Source: Brachybacterium sp042666875
Lineage (GTDB): Bacteria > Actinomycetota > Actinomycetes > Actinomycetales > Dermabacteraceae
DNA: 64,000 nt
Assembly (NCBI RefSeq): GCF_042666875.1
Contig: NZ_JBHTCX010000007.1
Location: 1 to 64,000 of the forward strand
Direction: 5' to 3'
Both the position numbers and the translations under genes were made by a program. Under the pieces are notes generated by a model. The model was not told the DNA's origin. It saw nothing but the letters and a program-made list of their open reading frames with translations, and searched no databases. Of the stretch, positions 26,253 through 35,354 are shown piece by piece; position 1 is the first letter of the stretch, and every line of letters starts with the position of its first letter.

Positions 26253-27353
26253 TCATGGCACGGCGCCCGCCGTGGTGAGGGAGAACGTGCCGCCGAGCAG
26301 CGACATGACGGTGGGGATGATGCCCAGGACCACGAACGCGGGCAGAAGCGCGAGACCGGTGGGCAGCACCAGGCGCACCGCGAGCTGAGCGGCCCGTACC
26401 TCGGCGTGCCGAGCCCGGCCGCGCCGGGCGTCGCGGGCCGCGGAGCGCAGGACGTGGGCGAGATCCGCGCCGGCCGTCTCCGCGAGGACCGCGGACTCCC
26501 CGAGCGCTGTGAACTCCGCCGGCAGCTCCCGGGTGGCCACAGCTGCAGGGACCCCGGCCTCCAGAGATGTCGCGAGCCGCTCGAGAGCGTGGGCGTCCGG
26601 TCCGGCCGTGAGGGCGCCGGCCACCGCGGAGACGGACCGGGACAGCGGCAGCCCGGATTCGAGGGCGCCGGCGATCAGCTCGAGCACGACCGAGGGATCC
26701 ACGCGCTGCCCGCTGGGCGGATCGGCCCGGCGGATCAGGCGCCGCATCCACCACCAGCCCAGCCCGGTCAGCGCGATGCCGAGCGCGCCCATCAGGTTCC
26801 CGGCGGGCGAGGCCAGCAGCAGCCGGAGCGGATCCCCGCCGAGGAGGATCCCCAGCCCGAGCCCGGCCAGGGGAAGCACCAGCAGGATCCGGGCGGTGGA
26901 GCGGGGCCCGGCGAAGGCACTGCGGCGGGCCTGGGCGGCGTCGTGGAGGTCCCGGAGCGCATCGGCCAGGCTCTGCAGCATTCCTGCCGTCGGCGCCCCG
27001 GTGCGCTCGCAGACGGTCAGTGCGGCGCCGAGGGAACCGATCACCTCCGTCTGCCGCAGTCGCCCCGGGGCTCCGCGTCTCGGGTCGGCCCCGGCCGCGG
27101 CGGCGCGGGCCAGCTCGGTGAGCTCACCCTCGGGCAGGGACCGGGCGATGGCGCCCCAGGCCTGACGGATGCTGGAGCCGGAGCTGATCACGGTGGCGAG
27201 CTGCTCGATCATGCGCGCCACCTCGAGGGTGCCCGCACCAGCGCGTGGGACCCGGGCTCTCACCGGGCGGGGGCCGGCCAGGACCGGAGGGGGAGTGAGC
27301 ACCCAGGCGAGCGTGGCCGCGGCGGTCAGAGTGAGCAGCGCAGTGACGATCAT
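26253..27353 (-). CDS. Fused TadB-TadC pilus platform protein (two T2SSF domains)
   Basis: A 366-residue membrane protein that joins in one chain what M. tuberculosis encodes as two genes (Rv3658c and Rv3657c). The first GspF-like domain (about 46-145, ARMIEQLATVISSGSSIRQAW) is followed by two hydrophobic segments (154-201). A second domain (about 220-318, LELIAGALESGLPLSRSV) is followed by a terminal hydrophobic pair (325-352). It would form the inner-membrane platform driven by TadA. The ATG overlaps the tadA stop. Confidence 0.85.
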   Translation of the reverse strand: MIVTALLTLTAAATLAWVLTPPPVLAGPRPVRARVPRAGAGTLEVARMIEQLATVISSGSSIRQAWGAIARSLPEGELTELARAAAAGADPRRGAPGRLRQTEVIGSLGAALTVCERTGAPTAGMLQSLADALRDLHDAAQARRSAFAGPRSTARILLVLPLAGLGLGILLGGDPLRLLLASPAGNLMGALGIALTGLGWWWMRRLIRRADPPSGQRVDPSVVLELIAGALESGLPLSRSVSAVAGALTAGPDAHALERLATSLEAGVPAAVATRELPAEFTALGESAVLAETAGADLAHVLRSAARDARRGRARHAEVRAAQLAVRLVLPTGLALLPAFVVLGIIPTVMSLLGGTFSLTTAGAVP

Positions 27354-28633
27354 GCCGCCCTCCGTCGCGCCCGGGTCTCCGGGGACGAGGAGGAGGCGCC
27401 GGTCCCGGCCGGGGCGGGCGAGGAGGCGCCGCGACCGGTCTCGGCCGCGGGCGAGGCCGCACGGCCGGGCGGGTGCAGCCGTGCCGCCAGCTCCCCGGCC
27501 GCCGGGCCCTCCCGCAGCTTTCCCCCGTCCACCCTCAGCGCTGTGGTCGCTCCCAGCGTCCCCTCCCGGTCCCGGTGCAGCAGGGCGATCTCGTCGAGGG
27601 CGCGGACCCCGTCGTGCCGCCCGAGGTGGACGACCACCTCGAGGGCGCTGCCGACCTGGGCCGCGAGAGCGCCCCGGTCCAGGCCGCCGAGCGCGCCCAG
27701 GGCCTCCAGGCGTGCCGGCACGTCCCTCGCGGTGTTGGCGTGGACGGTGCCGCAGCCGCCCTCGTGGCCCGTGTTCAGGGCCTGCAGCAGCTCCCGGATC
27801 TCCGCGCCCCGGCACTCACCGAGCACGATCCTGTCAGGGCGCATCCGCAGGCTCTGGCGCACCAGGGCGGTGAGGTCCACGGCGCCCGCGCCCTCACTGT
27901 TGGCATGGCGGGACTGCAGGTGGACCACGTGCGGGTGGTCGACGGCGAGTTCGAGCACGTCCTCGACCACCACGATCCGCTCGTCGGCCGGGACCTCGCG
28001 CAGCATCGCCGCCAGCAGTGTCGACTTCCCGGTGCCGGTGCCACCGGTGACCAGGAACGGGACCCGGGCCGTGATGACGGCCATGAGCACCTCGCGGGCC
28101 TCCCGGCCGAATGCGCCCAGTCGCTGGAGGTCATCGAGATCGAGGCGCTCCTGGCCGGGGAGACGCAGCGAGAGGATCGCCCCGCCCGGTGACAGCGGGG
28201 GCAGCACCGCGTGGAACCTGATCCCCGAGGGCAGGTGCGCATCGGCCCAGGGGACCGCGTCGTCCAGACGTCGTCCGCCGGCGGTCGCCAGCCGTACTGC
28301 GAGGTCCCGGGCCTGTGCGGGAGCGAGATGGATCGCGGCGGGGCGCAGCCCGTCTGCGTCGTCGAGCCACACCGAGCCGTCGTCGTTGACCAGGAGGTCC
28401 GTCACGCCGGGCCCGGTCAGTGGCTGCAGAGGGCCGAGCCCGTCGATGTGGTCGCGGATGCGCGTGGTCAGCTCGAGGGTGGCCGCGGCGCCGAGCACCC
28501 TGCCCTGCCGGCGCAGCACCCGGGCGATGCGGGGCACGTCCACCGCGCCGGGTGATCGCACGAGGTCTTCCCGCACCAGCTCCAGCAGAGGAGAGAGCTC
28601 CGCGTCGGAGGTGGGCGGGTGCACGGTGCTCAT
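27350..28633 (-). CDS. tadA: Tad pilus assembly ATPase (TadA/CpaF)
   Basis: A 427-residue secretion ATPase of the VirB11/PulE family. It has an N-terminal helical domain, Walker A GGTGTGKST (about 197-205), an Asp/Glu box VVVEDVLEL, Walker B-like RIVLGECRGAE (268-278) and a His box CGTVHAN (294-300). It powers pilus polymerisation through the TadBC platform. The last 50 residues are Pro/Ala/Ser-rich. The ATG overlaps the stop of the upstream ssd gene. Confidence 0.93.
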   Translation of the reverse strand: MSTVHPPTSDAELSPLLELVREDLVRSPGAVDVPRIARVLRRQGRVLGAAATLELTTRIRDHIDGLGPLQPLTGPGVTDLLVNDDGSVWLDDADGLRPAAIHLAPAQARDLAVRLATAGGRRLDDAVPWADAHLPSGIRFHAVLPPLSPGGAILSLRLPGQERLDLDDLQRLGAFGREAREVLMAVITARVPFLVTGGTGTGKSTLLAAMLREVPADERIVVVEDVLELAVDHPHVVHLQSRHANSEGAGAVDLTALVRQSLRMRPDRIVLGECRGAEIRELLQALNTGHEGGCGTVHANTARDVPARLEALGALGGLDRGALAAQVGSALEVVVHLGRHDGVRALDEIALLHRDREGTLGATTALRVDGGKLREGPAAGELAARLHPPGRAASPAAETGRGASSPAPAGTGASSSSPETRARRRAA

Positions 28634-29808
28634 GACGCCCTGCCCGCAGCCAGCCCGGTGAGCAGCCGGCGCGCGGCGCGGTCGGCGCCGCGGCGCCGCG
28701 CATCCAGCAGGGGCACCGTCGAGCGGGGGCTGTCGCGGAACGATGCGGCCAGCGGCAGGTCGAGATCGTGGGCGACCTCCGCCGGCGTCAGGGGCCCGCG
28801 CCGGCGCACCACGGCCTGCGCCAGCATCTCGGGTGGGCGCCACGCGCGCAGACGGCGGGCACTCGCCCGGACTGCATGATCCGTGGAGGGGACCACCATG
28901 AACAGGTGATCAGCGTGCTCGGCAGCGACGGGTACGAGACCGGCACCGAGGTCCACCACCACCGTTCCGCCGAGCGGGGACAGCGCCGAGAGGACGCGGG
29001 AGAGGGTCTGCGGATCGGGGCCGGCATGGTCCCCGGAGATCAGCAGGTGCACGTCGTCGACCCGGGGCAGGCCCTCGCGCAGTGCCTCTCCGTCGTCGGG
29101 ACCCAGTCCGGTCGCCTCCTGCCACCCGATGCCGCTGGTGGGCGAGGTCTCGACCAGGAGATCCAGACCGCCGCCGAGGGGATCGGCGTCGACCAGGACC
29201 ACCGGACCGTGGGTGCGCGCGGCTCCGGCGAGACGTGCAGCGAAACTGGAGGCACCCGCCCCTCCGCAGCCGCCGGCCACGGCGAGCACCGTGGAGGCAC
29301 CGCGGGGCCGCGCCAGCTCGGAGAACTGGGAGAGGAGCTGCTCGGATCCATCCGGCAGCGGGATCACGGCCAGGGCACCGGCGGCGAGGGCGTGCTGCCA
29401 CAGCGATGCCGGGATGTCGACCTCGGCGGTGACCACGATCAGCGGGGAGCGGCTTCCGGCACCGTCCGAGTCGCCGCGCACGAGCGATGCTCCCTCGACC
29501 ACGACGCATGCGCAGGGACCCGCGGAGGAGTCGACGAGCGCCATCCCCGCGGCGGTGGCGTGGTCCCGGACCAGCTCGCGCAGGCTCTCGTCCTGACCGC
29601 TCCAGCGCACCTGGGCAGGGCTGTCCGCGGCTCCCGCCACCGGTCCGTCGGGCCCGGCGCTGCGTGCGGCCGCCCGACCGGGGAACCGGGAGCGCTGTCG
29701 CCTCGGGCCGGAGCCCGGATGGACATCCGGCTCGGTCCGCAGGGTGGGATCGTGGGGATCCGGCGGCCGCGATGCAGCCGGGAGCTGAGGGATGGTGGTG
29801 CTGGTCAT
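28630..29808 (-). CDS. ssd: Septum-site-determining/CpaE-like ATPase homologue (Ssd)
   Basis: A 392-residue MinD/ParA-like protein of the Rv3660c (Ssd) type. The nucleotide site reads VAGGCGGAGASS: neither lysine of the deviant Walker A motif is present, so ATP hydrolysis is doubtful. VLVDADPLGGGLDLLVE and VVVDLGAG follow the MinD fold. In Tad systems CpaE-like proteins localise the pilus machine; Ssd in mycobacteria affects septation. First gene of the leftward Tad operon. Confidence 0.85.
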   Translation of the reverse strand: MTSTTIPQLPAASRPPDPHDPTLRTEPDVHPGSGPRRQRSRFPGRAAARSAGPDGPVAGAADSPAQVRWSGQDESLRELVRDHATAAGMALVDSSAGPCACVVVEGASLVRGDSDGAGSRSPLIVVTAEVDIPASLWQHALAAGALAVIPLPDGSEQLLSQFSELARPRGASTVLAVAGGCGGAGASSFAARLAGAARTHGPVVLVDADPLGGGLDLLVETSPTSGIGWQEATGLGPDDGEALREGLPRVDDVHLLISGDHAGPDPQTLSRVLSALSPLGGTVVVDLGAGLVPVAAEHADHLFMVVPSTDHAVRASARRLRAWRPPEMLAQAVVRRRGPLTPAEVAHDLDLPLAASFRDSPRSTVPLLDARRRGADRAARRLLTGLAAGRAS

Positions 29809-29936
29809 GCGGCCAGCGTGACTGCTGCGGTGGGGCGCTCGCCCGGCAGTGGCCCGGGTGGTGGACGAGGCCGCTATGTGGAGGAAAGATCGCTCTCACC
29901 GAGGGCTTGCAGGGACCTCGCGGCGGGCGTAGTGTG

Positions 29937-30089
29937 ATGTGGACAACGACGAATACCGGCACCGGAACCCACGTGCGATTGGTCCCCGCAACGGACCGGC
30001 TGCGAGGCGTCGAAAGCGCCACCGCAACCACTTATCGTGCACGCCTGATCCCGATGCAGATGGCTCGTCCGGAGCGGCGCCGCGACTGA
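29937..30089 (+). CDS. Possible 50-residue protein of unknown function
   Basis: A short frame, MWTTTNTGTGTHVRLV to MARPERRRD, rich in Thr and Arg with no membrane segment and no family I recognise. In its favour, it fills the 445-bp gap between the leftward ssd and xthA genes and ends in a strong hairpin followed by a pyrimidine-rich run in its own direction. Against it, the ribosome-binding site is weak (GGCGGG 11 bases upstream). It could instead be a small RNA. Confidence 0.35.
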   Translation: MWTTTNTGTGTHVRLVPATDRLRGVESATATTYRARLIPMQMARPERRRD

Positions 30090-30104
30090 TCGCGACGCCG
30101 CTCC
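30071..30104 (+). terminator. Hairpin terminator ending the small ORF/RNA
   Basis: A 9-bp stem GGAGCGGCG/CGCCGCTCC, one mismatch, then 5 bp CGCGA/TCGCG around the loop CTGA. The loop contains the stop codon of the 50-codon frame. The plus-strand continuation TCCTTGCGTCCTATCTCTCG is pyrimidine-rich, so rightward termination is likely. The rest of the gap to xthA shows only two near-copies of a CGGCGCATCCTCG segment (about 30158 and 30179). Confidence 0.6.
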
Positions 30105-30253
30105 TCCTTGCGTCCTATCTCTCGTCGTATCTCCTCGCGGCGAGCCTCCGTGCGGCGGCGCATCCTCGCCTTCCGGCGGCGCATCCTCGTGGACCGCAGC
30201 CCGCTCTGGTCCGCCGGCCGTGGTCGTGGCGCGGGAACCGGCGGGGGAGGACC

Positions 30254-31054
30254 TCAGAACTCGAGGTCCACGATCACCGGGGCGTGGTCCGAGGCGCCCT
30301 TGCCCTTGCGCTCCTCGCGATCGATGAGCGAGCCGCGCACCGCGGACTGCACGGCCGGGGACCCGAGCACGAAGTCGATGCGCATGCCCTCCTTCTTCGG
30401 GAAGCGCAGGGCCTGATAGTCCCAGTAGGTGTACACACCGGGGCCCGGATGGTCGGGGCGCACCACGTCGGCGTACCCGGCCTCGACCACCGCCCGGAAC
30501 GCCGCCCGCTCCGGCTCGGTGACGTGCGTCTTCCCCTCGAAGAACTCCATGTCCCACACGTCCTCGTCCTGCGGGGCGACGTTGAAGTCCCCGACGAACA
30601 CCGTGCGCGACTGCGGGTTCGCGGCCAGCTCGCGCTCACCCTCGGCGCGCAGCGCGTCCAGCCAGCGCAGCTTGTAGGCGTAGTGCGGGTGGCCGAGCTC
30701 GCGCCCGTTGGGCACGTACAGCGACCAGATCCGCAGGCCGTCACCGACCACGCCGCCGATCGCACGGGCCTCGACCACGCCGGTGCCGTCCTCCGGCCAG
30801 GCCGGCACCGCCGGCAGCTCGGTGCGCACGTCGGTGAGGCCGACGCGGGAGATCAGCGCCACCCCGTTCCACTGATTCAGCCCGTGCGCGCGGACCTCGT
30901 AGCCCGCCGCCTCCAGGGCCGTGAGATCCAGCTGTTCGGGCTTGGCCTTGGTCTCTTGCAGAGCCAGCACGTCGACGTCGTGCCGCTCCAGGAAGGCCAG
31001 CACCCGATCCATCCGTGCCCGCAGCGAGTTGATGTTCCAGGTCGCGATCCGCAT
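30254..31054 (-). CDS. xthA: Exodeoxyribonuclease III
   Basis: A 266-residue AP endonuclease/3'-5' exonuclease. Catalytic residues are visible: Asn7 in TWNINS, Glu34 in LQETK, Asp156 and Asn158 in VGDFNVAP, and Asp256-His257 in ASDHAPV. It nicks abasic sites during base-excision repair and complements nth in this window. The ATG at 31054 has TAGGAT 7 bases upstream (leaderless geometry). Confidence 0.95.
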   Translation of the reverse strand: MRIATWNINSLRARMDRVLAFLERHDVDVLALQETKAKPEQLDLTALEAAGYEVRAHGLNQWNGVALISRVGLTDVRTELPAVPAWPEDGTGVVEARAIGGVVGDGLRIWSLYVPNGRELGHPHYAYKLRWLDALRAEGERELAANPQSRTVFVGDFNVAPQDEDVWDMEFFEGKTHVTEPERAAFRAVVEAGYADVVRPDHPGPGVYTYWDYQALRFPKKEGMRIDFVLGSPAVQSAVRGSLIDREERKGKGASDHAPVIVDLEF

Positions 31055-31061
31055 GGCCCCG

Positions 31062-31067
31062 ATCCTA
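31062..31067 (-). promoter_or_regulatory. -10 hexamer TAGGAT, leaderless promoter of xthA
   Basis: On the minus strand TAGGAT ends 7 bases before the xthA ATG, with no Shine-Dalgarno sequence between. Confidence 0.5.
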
Positions 31068-31131
31068 CGGGCGGCGTCAGATCGACGCAGGCCCACGGCC
31101 CGTCGCCGCCGTCGTGCGGCCCGCGCAGTCG

Positions 31132-31137
31132 TAAACT
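31132..31137 (+). promoter_or_regulatory. -10 hexamer TAAACT, leaderless promoter of the SDR gene
   Basis: TAAACT ends 6 bases before the ATG at 31144; it is among the closest matches to TATAAT in the window. Confidence 0.55.
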
Positions 31138-31143
31138 CAGGAC

Positions 31144-31989
31144 ATGGCGCGCGCACTCGTCACCGGTTCGACGTCCGGACTCGGTCTGGAGTTCGCCTGG
31201 CAGCTGGCCGGGACCGGGCACGACCTCGTGCTGGTCTCGCGCGACGAGGACCGCCTGCGTGCGGTCTCCGAGCAGATCCGCGATGTCCACGACGTCAGCG
31301 TGGAGATCCTTCCCGCAGACCTCTCGGACCGACAGCACCTCGAGCGGGTCGCGGTCCGTCTCACCGATCCCGTCGACCGGATCGATCTGCTGGTCAACAA
31401 TGCCGGCTACGGGCTCCGCGGCGGGTTCCTGGAGATCGGCGTGGGCGACCACGAGAAGCAGATGGACACCCTCATGAAGGCGGTCCTGGTCCTCTCCCAC
31501 GCGGCGGCGCGCGCGATGGTCCAGCGCTGCCGCGGAGCGATCATCAACGTCAGCTCGCTCGCCGGGTACACCACCGCCGGCCCCTACGCCGCCTCCAAGA
31601 GCTGGGTCACGGTCTTCACCGAGTCGCTGGCGATGGAGCTCAAGGAGACCGGCGTGACCGCGACCGTCCTGCTGCCGGGGTTCGTGCAGACGGAGTTCCA
31701 CGAGCGGGCCGCGATGACGATGGACGGCCTGCCGCGCATCACCTGGCTGAAGGCCCCCTTCGTGGTCGAGCAGGCGCTCAAGGACGCCGCCAAGGGCAAC
31801 GTCATGTCGATCCCGTCGGTCAAGTACCGCACCGCCGGCGAGTTCTCCCGGATCGCCCCGCGGCCCCTCGTGCGCGCACTGACCTCACCGACCTGGTACC
31901 GCAGGATGCAGCAGCGGGCCGTGCTGCGCTCGCGCCGGAAGGCCTCGCGCCGCAACCTGCACGCCCCCTGGCAGCGCGAGGAGGGTTAG
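31144..31989 (+). CDS. Short-chain dehydrogenase/reductase
   Basis: A 281-residue SDR enzyme with cofactor motif TGSTSGLG, NNAG at about 85-88, the catalytic Ser in INVSSLAG and YAASK (Tyr/Lys). The SRDEDRL segment after strand 2 (Arg in the position that binds the 2'-phosphate) favours NADP. A basic C-terminal tail (RRMQQRAVLRSRRKASRR) may contact the membrane. The SGLGLEFAWQLA type resembles acyl/keto-lipid reductases, but the substrate is unknown. Confidence 0.87.
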   Translation: MARALVTGSTSGLGLEFAWQLAGTGHDLVLVSRDEDRLRAVSEQIRDVHDVSVEILPADLSDRQHLERVAVRLTDPVDRIDLLVNNAGYGLRGGFLEIGVGDHEKQMDTLMKAVLVLSHAAARAMVQRCRGAIINVSSLAGYTTAGPYAASKSWVTVFTESLAMELKETGVTATVLLPGFVQTEFHERAAMTMDGLPRITWLKAPFVVEQALKDAAKGNVMSIPSVKYRTAGEFSRIAPRPLVRALTSPTWYRRMQQRAVLRSRRKASRRNLHAPWQREEG

Positions 31990-32087
31990 GCGGGCCGACC
32001 CAACGGCGGCGCGATGCGGCCGACGGACTGCACGGCCGGCGGGGCCGACGGGCTGAATTTCCGACGGGACGACGAGGGAGAGTCCAT

Positions 32088-32093
32088 TACGCT
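32088..32093 (+). promoter_or_regulatory. -10 hexamer TACGCT, leaderless promoter of pyrE
   Basis: TACGCT ends 6 bases before the ATG at 32100. The same hexamer precedes the rhodanese and bkdA genes at nearly the same distance. Confidence 0.55.
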
Positions 32094-32099
32094 GGCATC

Positions 32100-32714
32100 A
32101 TGCCGGAGACCAGCCCCGATTCCCCCGTGTCCGCTCCGATCGAGGTCGCCCGTGAGCGTCTGCGCGTCCTGATCCGGGACCTCGCCGTCGTCCGCGGACA
32201 CGTCGTCCTCTCCTCGGGTGCCGAGGCGGATCACTACGTCGACCTGCGTCGCGTCACCCTCCACCACGAGGCGGCGCCGCTGGTCGGTCGAGTCATGCTG
32301 GACCTCCTGCACCGCGAGGGCCTGGTCCCCGGCGTCGAGGCCGTCGGCGGGCTCACCCTGGGGGCGGACCCGGTCGCGACGTCGATCCTGCACGCCGCCG
32401 CTCACGCTCCCGGCGCCGCGGGCGATGAGCGCAGAGCGCTGGACGCGTTCGTCGTGCGCAAGGCCAACAAGGCCCACGGTCTGCAGCGACGCATCGAGGG
32501 GCCCGACGTCACCGGGCGCCGTGTCGTCGCCGTCGAGGACACCTCCACCACCGGGGGCAGCGTGCTGACCGCCTGCGAGGCACTCACCGAGGACGGCGCC
32601 GACATCGCCGCCGTCGCCGTGATCGTGCACCGCTCCGAGGCGTCCCGCGAGGCCGTCGAGGCCGCCGGGTACCGCTACCTCGCGGCCTACGACATCTCCG
32701 AGCTGGAGATCTGA
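32100..32714 (+). CDS. pyrE: Orotate phosphoribosyltransferase
   Basis: A 204-residue type I phosphoribosyltransferase that makes OMP in pyrimidine synthesis. The PRPP loop is VVAVEDTSTTGGS, preceded by the KxxKxHG-type active loop VRKANKAHG. The ATG at 32100 is preceded by a leaderless-type -10. A SpoU methyltransferase gene begins 9 bases after its stop; the pyrE-spoU pair is common in actinobacteria. Confidence 0.95.
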   Translation: MPETSPDSPVSAPIEVARERLRVLIRDLAVVRGHVVLSSGAEADHYVDLRRVTLHHEAAPLVGRVMLDLLHREGLVPGVEAVGGLTLGADPVATSILHAAAHAPGAAGDERRALDAFVVRKANKAHGLQRRIEGPDVTGRRVVAVEDTSTTGGSVLTACEALTEDGADIAAVAVIVHRSEASREAVEAAGYRYLAAYDISELEI

Positions 32715-32723
32715 GCACCGTCC

Positions 32724-33362
32724 ATGAGCGAGCCCGAACCCGGCCGCGAGGTCGGTGTAGGCCCCCATCCCGAGCCCTGGCCGGAGGATCCGCGCCTGGA
32801 TCCTGAGCTGCTCGCGCACGGGGACCGCCGCAACGTCGAGGACCGCTACCGGTACTGGCGGCGCGAGGCGATCATCGCCGACCTCGACACCCACCGGCAC
32901 GAGCTGCACGTGGCCATCGAGAACCTCGAGCACGACGCGAACATCGGCTCCGTGGTGCGCACCGCGAACGCCTTCGCCGTCGGCGCCTTCCACATCGTCG
33001 GCCGGCGCCGCTGGAACCGCCGCGGCGCCATGGTCACCGACCGCTACCAGCACGAGATCCACCATCCCGACGCCGCCGAGCTCATCTCCTGGGCCCGGGC
33101 GCACGGCCGCCCGCTGGTCGCGATCGACCTGGTGCCCGGTGCCCTGCCGATAGAGCGCACACCGCTGCCGCGCGACGCGGTGCTGGTCGTGGGCCAGGAG
33201 GGTCCCGGCGTGAGCCCGGAGATCCTCGCCGCCGCGGACCTCGTCGTCGGCATCACCCAGTTCGGATCCACCCGCTCGATCAACGTCGCCGCCGCGGCCG
33301 CGATCGCGATGCACACCTGGATCATCCAGCACGCCGATCTCCCCGAGGGGCCGCTGCGCTGA
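32724..33362 (+). CDS. TrmH/SpoU-family RNA 2'-O-methyltransferase
   Basis: A 212-residue SPOUT methyltransferase. The three family motifs are NIGSVVRTANAFAVG (motif 1), VVGQEGPGVS (motif 2) and STRSINVAAAAAIAMH (motif 3), which together form the knotted SAM site. The first 50 residues are acidic and probably flexible. It methylates ribose 2'-OH in tRNA or rRNA; the target position is not predictable. Cotranscribed with pyrE. Confidence 0.92.
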   Translation: MSEPEPGREVGVGPHPEPWPEDPRLDPELLAHGDRRNVEDRYRYWRREAIIADLDTHRHELHVAIENLEHDANIGSVVRTANAFAVGAFHIVGRRRWNRRGAMVTDRYQHEIHHPDAAELISWARAHGRPLVAIDLVPGALPIERTPLPRDAVLVVGQEGPGVSPEILAAADLVVGITQFGSTRSINVAAAAAIAMHTWIIQHADLPEGPLR

Positions 33363-33532
33363 CGTATGCGCCGACCACGAGCCGCTGCGGCGGTGGCCGC
33401 TCTCGTGGGATGAGAGCCCGGTCGGCTCGAAAGGGCCCTATGGGACAATGAGCCGGATAGGACGATCGTGCGAGACGCACTCCGCGCCGCCGGTCATCGT
33501 CACGGACTCTCTTCAGCGAAGGAGCATGCCTC

Positions 33533-34558
<1,026 letters not shown>

Positions 34559-34561
<3 letters not shown>

Positions 34562-34770
34562 TCGACGTACTGCGAGCTTGCGAGCGGTAGGAGATCGGGC
34601 AGTGCGGAACCGGCTGATCGACGTACTGCGAGCTTGCGAGCGGTAGGAGATCAGGCAGTGCGGAACCGCTTGATCGACGTGCTGCGAGCTTGCGAGCGGT
34701 AGGAGATCGGGCAGTGCGGAACCGCTTGATCGACGTGCTGCGAGCTTGCGAGCGGTAGGAGATCGGGCAG
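34559..34770. repeat. 56-bp tandem repeat, four copies
   Basis: Copies begin at 34559, 34615, 34671 and 34727, each starting TGATCGACGT and containing GCGAGCTTGCGAGCGGTAGG. Copies 1-3 are full length and differ at about one to five positions; copy 4 matches for 44 bases (to 34770) and then diverges. No variable spacers exist, so this is not a CRISPR array. The period is not a multiple of 3. It starts over the fba stop codon. Confidence 0.9.
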
Positions 34771-34799
34771 GTCGCTAGAGGCCGATCGACCCGATCGAC

Positions 34800-34836
34800 T
34801 GCCACCGTCCCCGGGCTCGACCCGGGGACGGTGGCA
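34800..34836. terminator. 16-bp GC-rich hairpin downstream of fba
   Basis: A perfect stem (34800-34815 with 34821-34836, core CCACCGTCCCCGGG) with loop CTCGA. It probably terminates fba transcription after the tandem repeats. Confidence 0.65.
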
Positions 34837-34839
34837 CCT

Positions 34840-34899
34840 GAACTTTGGCCACTGACGACGCATTTCCAGCGGATTATGCGACGTCAGTGGCCAAAGTTC
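34840..34899. repeat. Long palindrome (18 bp plus 5 bp stem)
   Basis: Arms 34840-34857 and 34882-34899 (GAACTTTGGCCACTGACG and its complement) are perfect. After an A/A mismatch, 5 more pairs (CGCAT/ATGCG) close a 12-base loop. It is more AT-rich than its surroundings and directly follows another strong hairpin. Rest of the 421-bp gap to the next gene (34900-34982): nothing recognisable. Confidence 0.7.
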
Positions 34900-34982
34900 G
34901 TTCTATGTCGACGGGCGGCATGGGCGCGGTCGAGGGGACCGGGCCGACGGGTCATGGATCGGCGGTCCAGCGTGAGCGGCGC

Positions 34983-35303
34983 TTACCAGCGGTTGCCGCG
35001 AGCGCGCCCCATGACCCGCTTCAGCGCGGGCAGCACGTCGGCCAGGAAGATCCCGGCGATCACGACGCCGGCCAGCATGAACAGCATCGAGGAGCCGCCG
35101 CTGCCGATCGGATAGGGCAGGGAGAGGAAGCCCAGCAGCAGCGCCACGCCCGTGAGGATCCCCCAGAACAGCTTGCTGCGCTTGCCGGCCGCCGTGTAGG
35201 CGTCGGGACGGAAGCGGATCGCGTTCACGAACGCCCAGATCTCGATGGCGAACAGGGCGAGCGCGAGGACGGCGAAGATCCACGTCTGGATGAGTCCGAT
35301 CAT
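34983..35303 (-). CDS. DUF2516 family membrane protein
   Basis: A 106-residue protein with three hydrophobic segments (about 5-27, 46-63 and 72-90) and a basic C-terminus (KRVMGRARGNRW). The start MIGLIQTWIFAVLALALFA matches small actinobacterial DUF2516 membrane proteins, whose function is unknown. TATCCT ends 6 bases before its ATG, again a leaderless arrangement. It converges with fba across the repeat region. Confidence 0.75.
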   Translation of the reverse strand: MIGLIQTWIFAVLALALFAIEIWAFVNAIRFRPDAYTAAGKRSKLFWGILTGVALLLGFLSLPYPIGSGGSSMLFMLAGVVIAGIFLADVLPALKRVMGRARGNRW

Positions 35304-35309
35304 CCGGCC

Positions 35310-35315
35310 AGGATA
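35310..35315 (-). promoter_or_regulatory. -10 hexamer TATCCT, leaderless promoter
   Basis: On the minus strand TATCCT ends 6 bases before the ATG at 35303. Confidence 0.5.
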
Positions 35316-35354
35316 ACCGCGCCCGCCGAACGCCCGCTGGCAGGCGGCTCGGCC

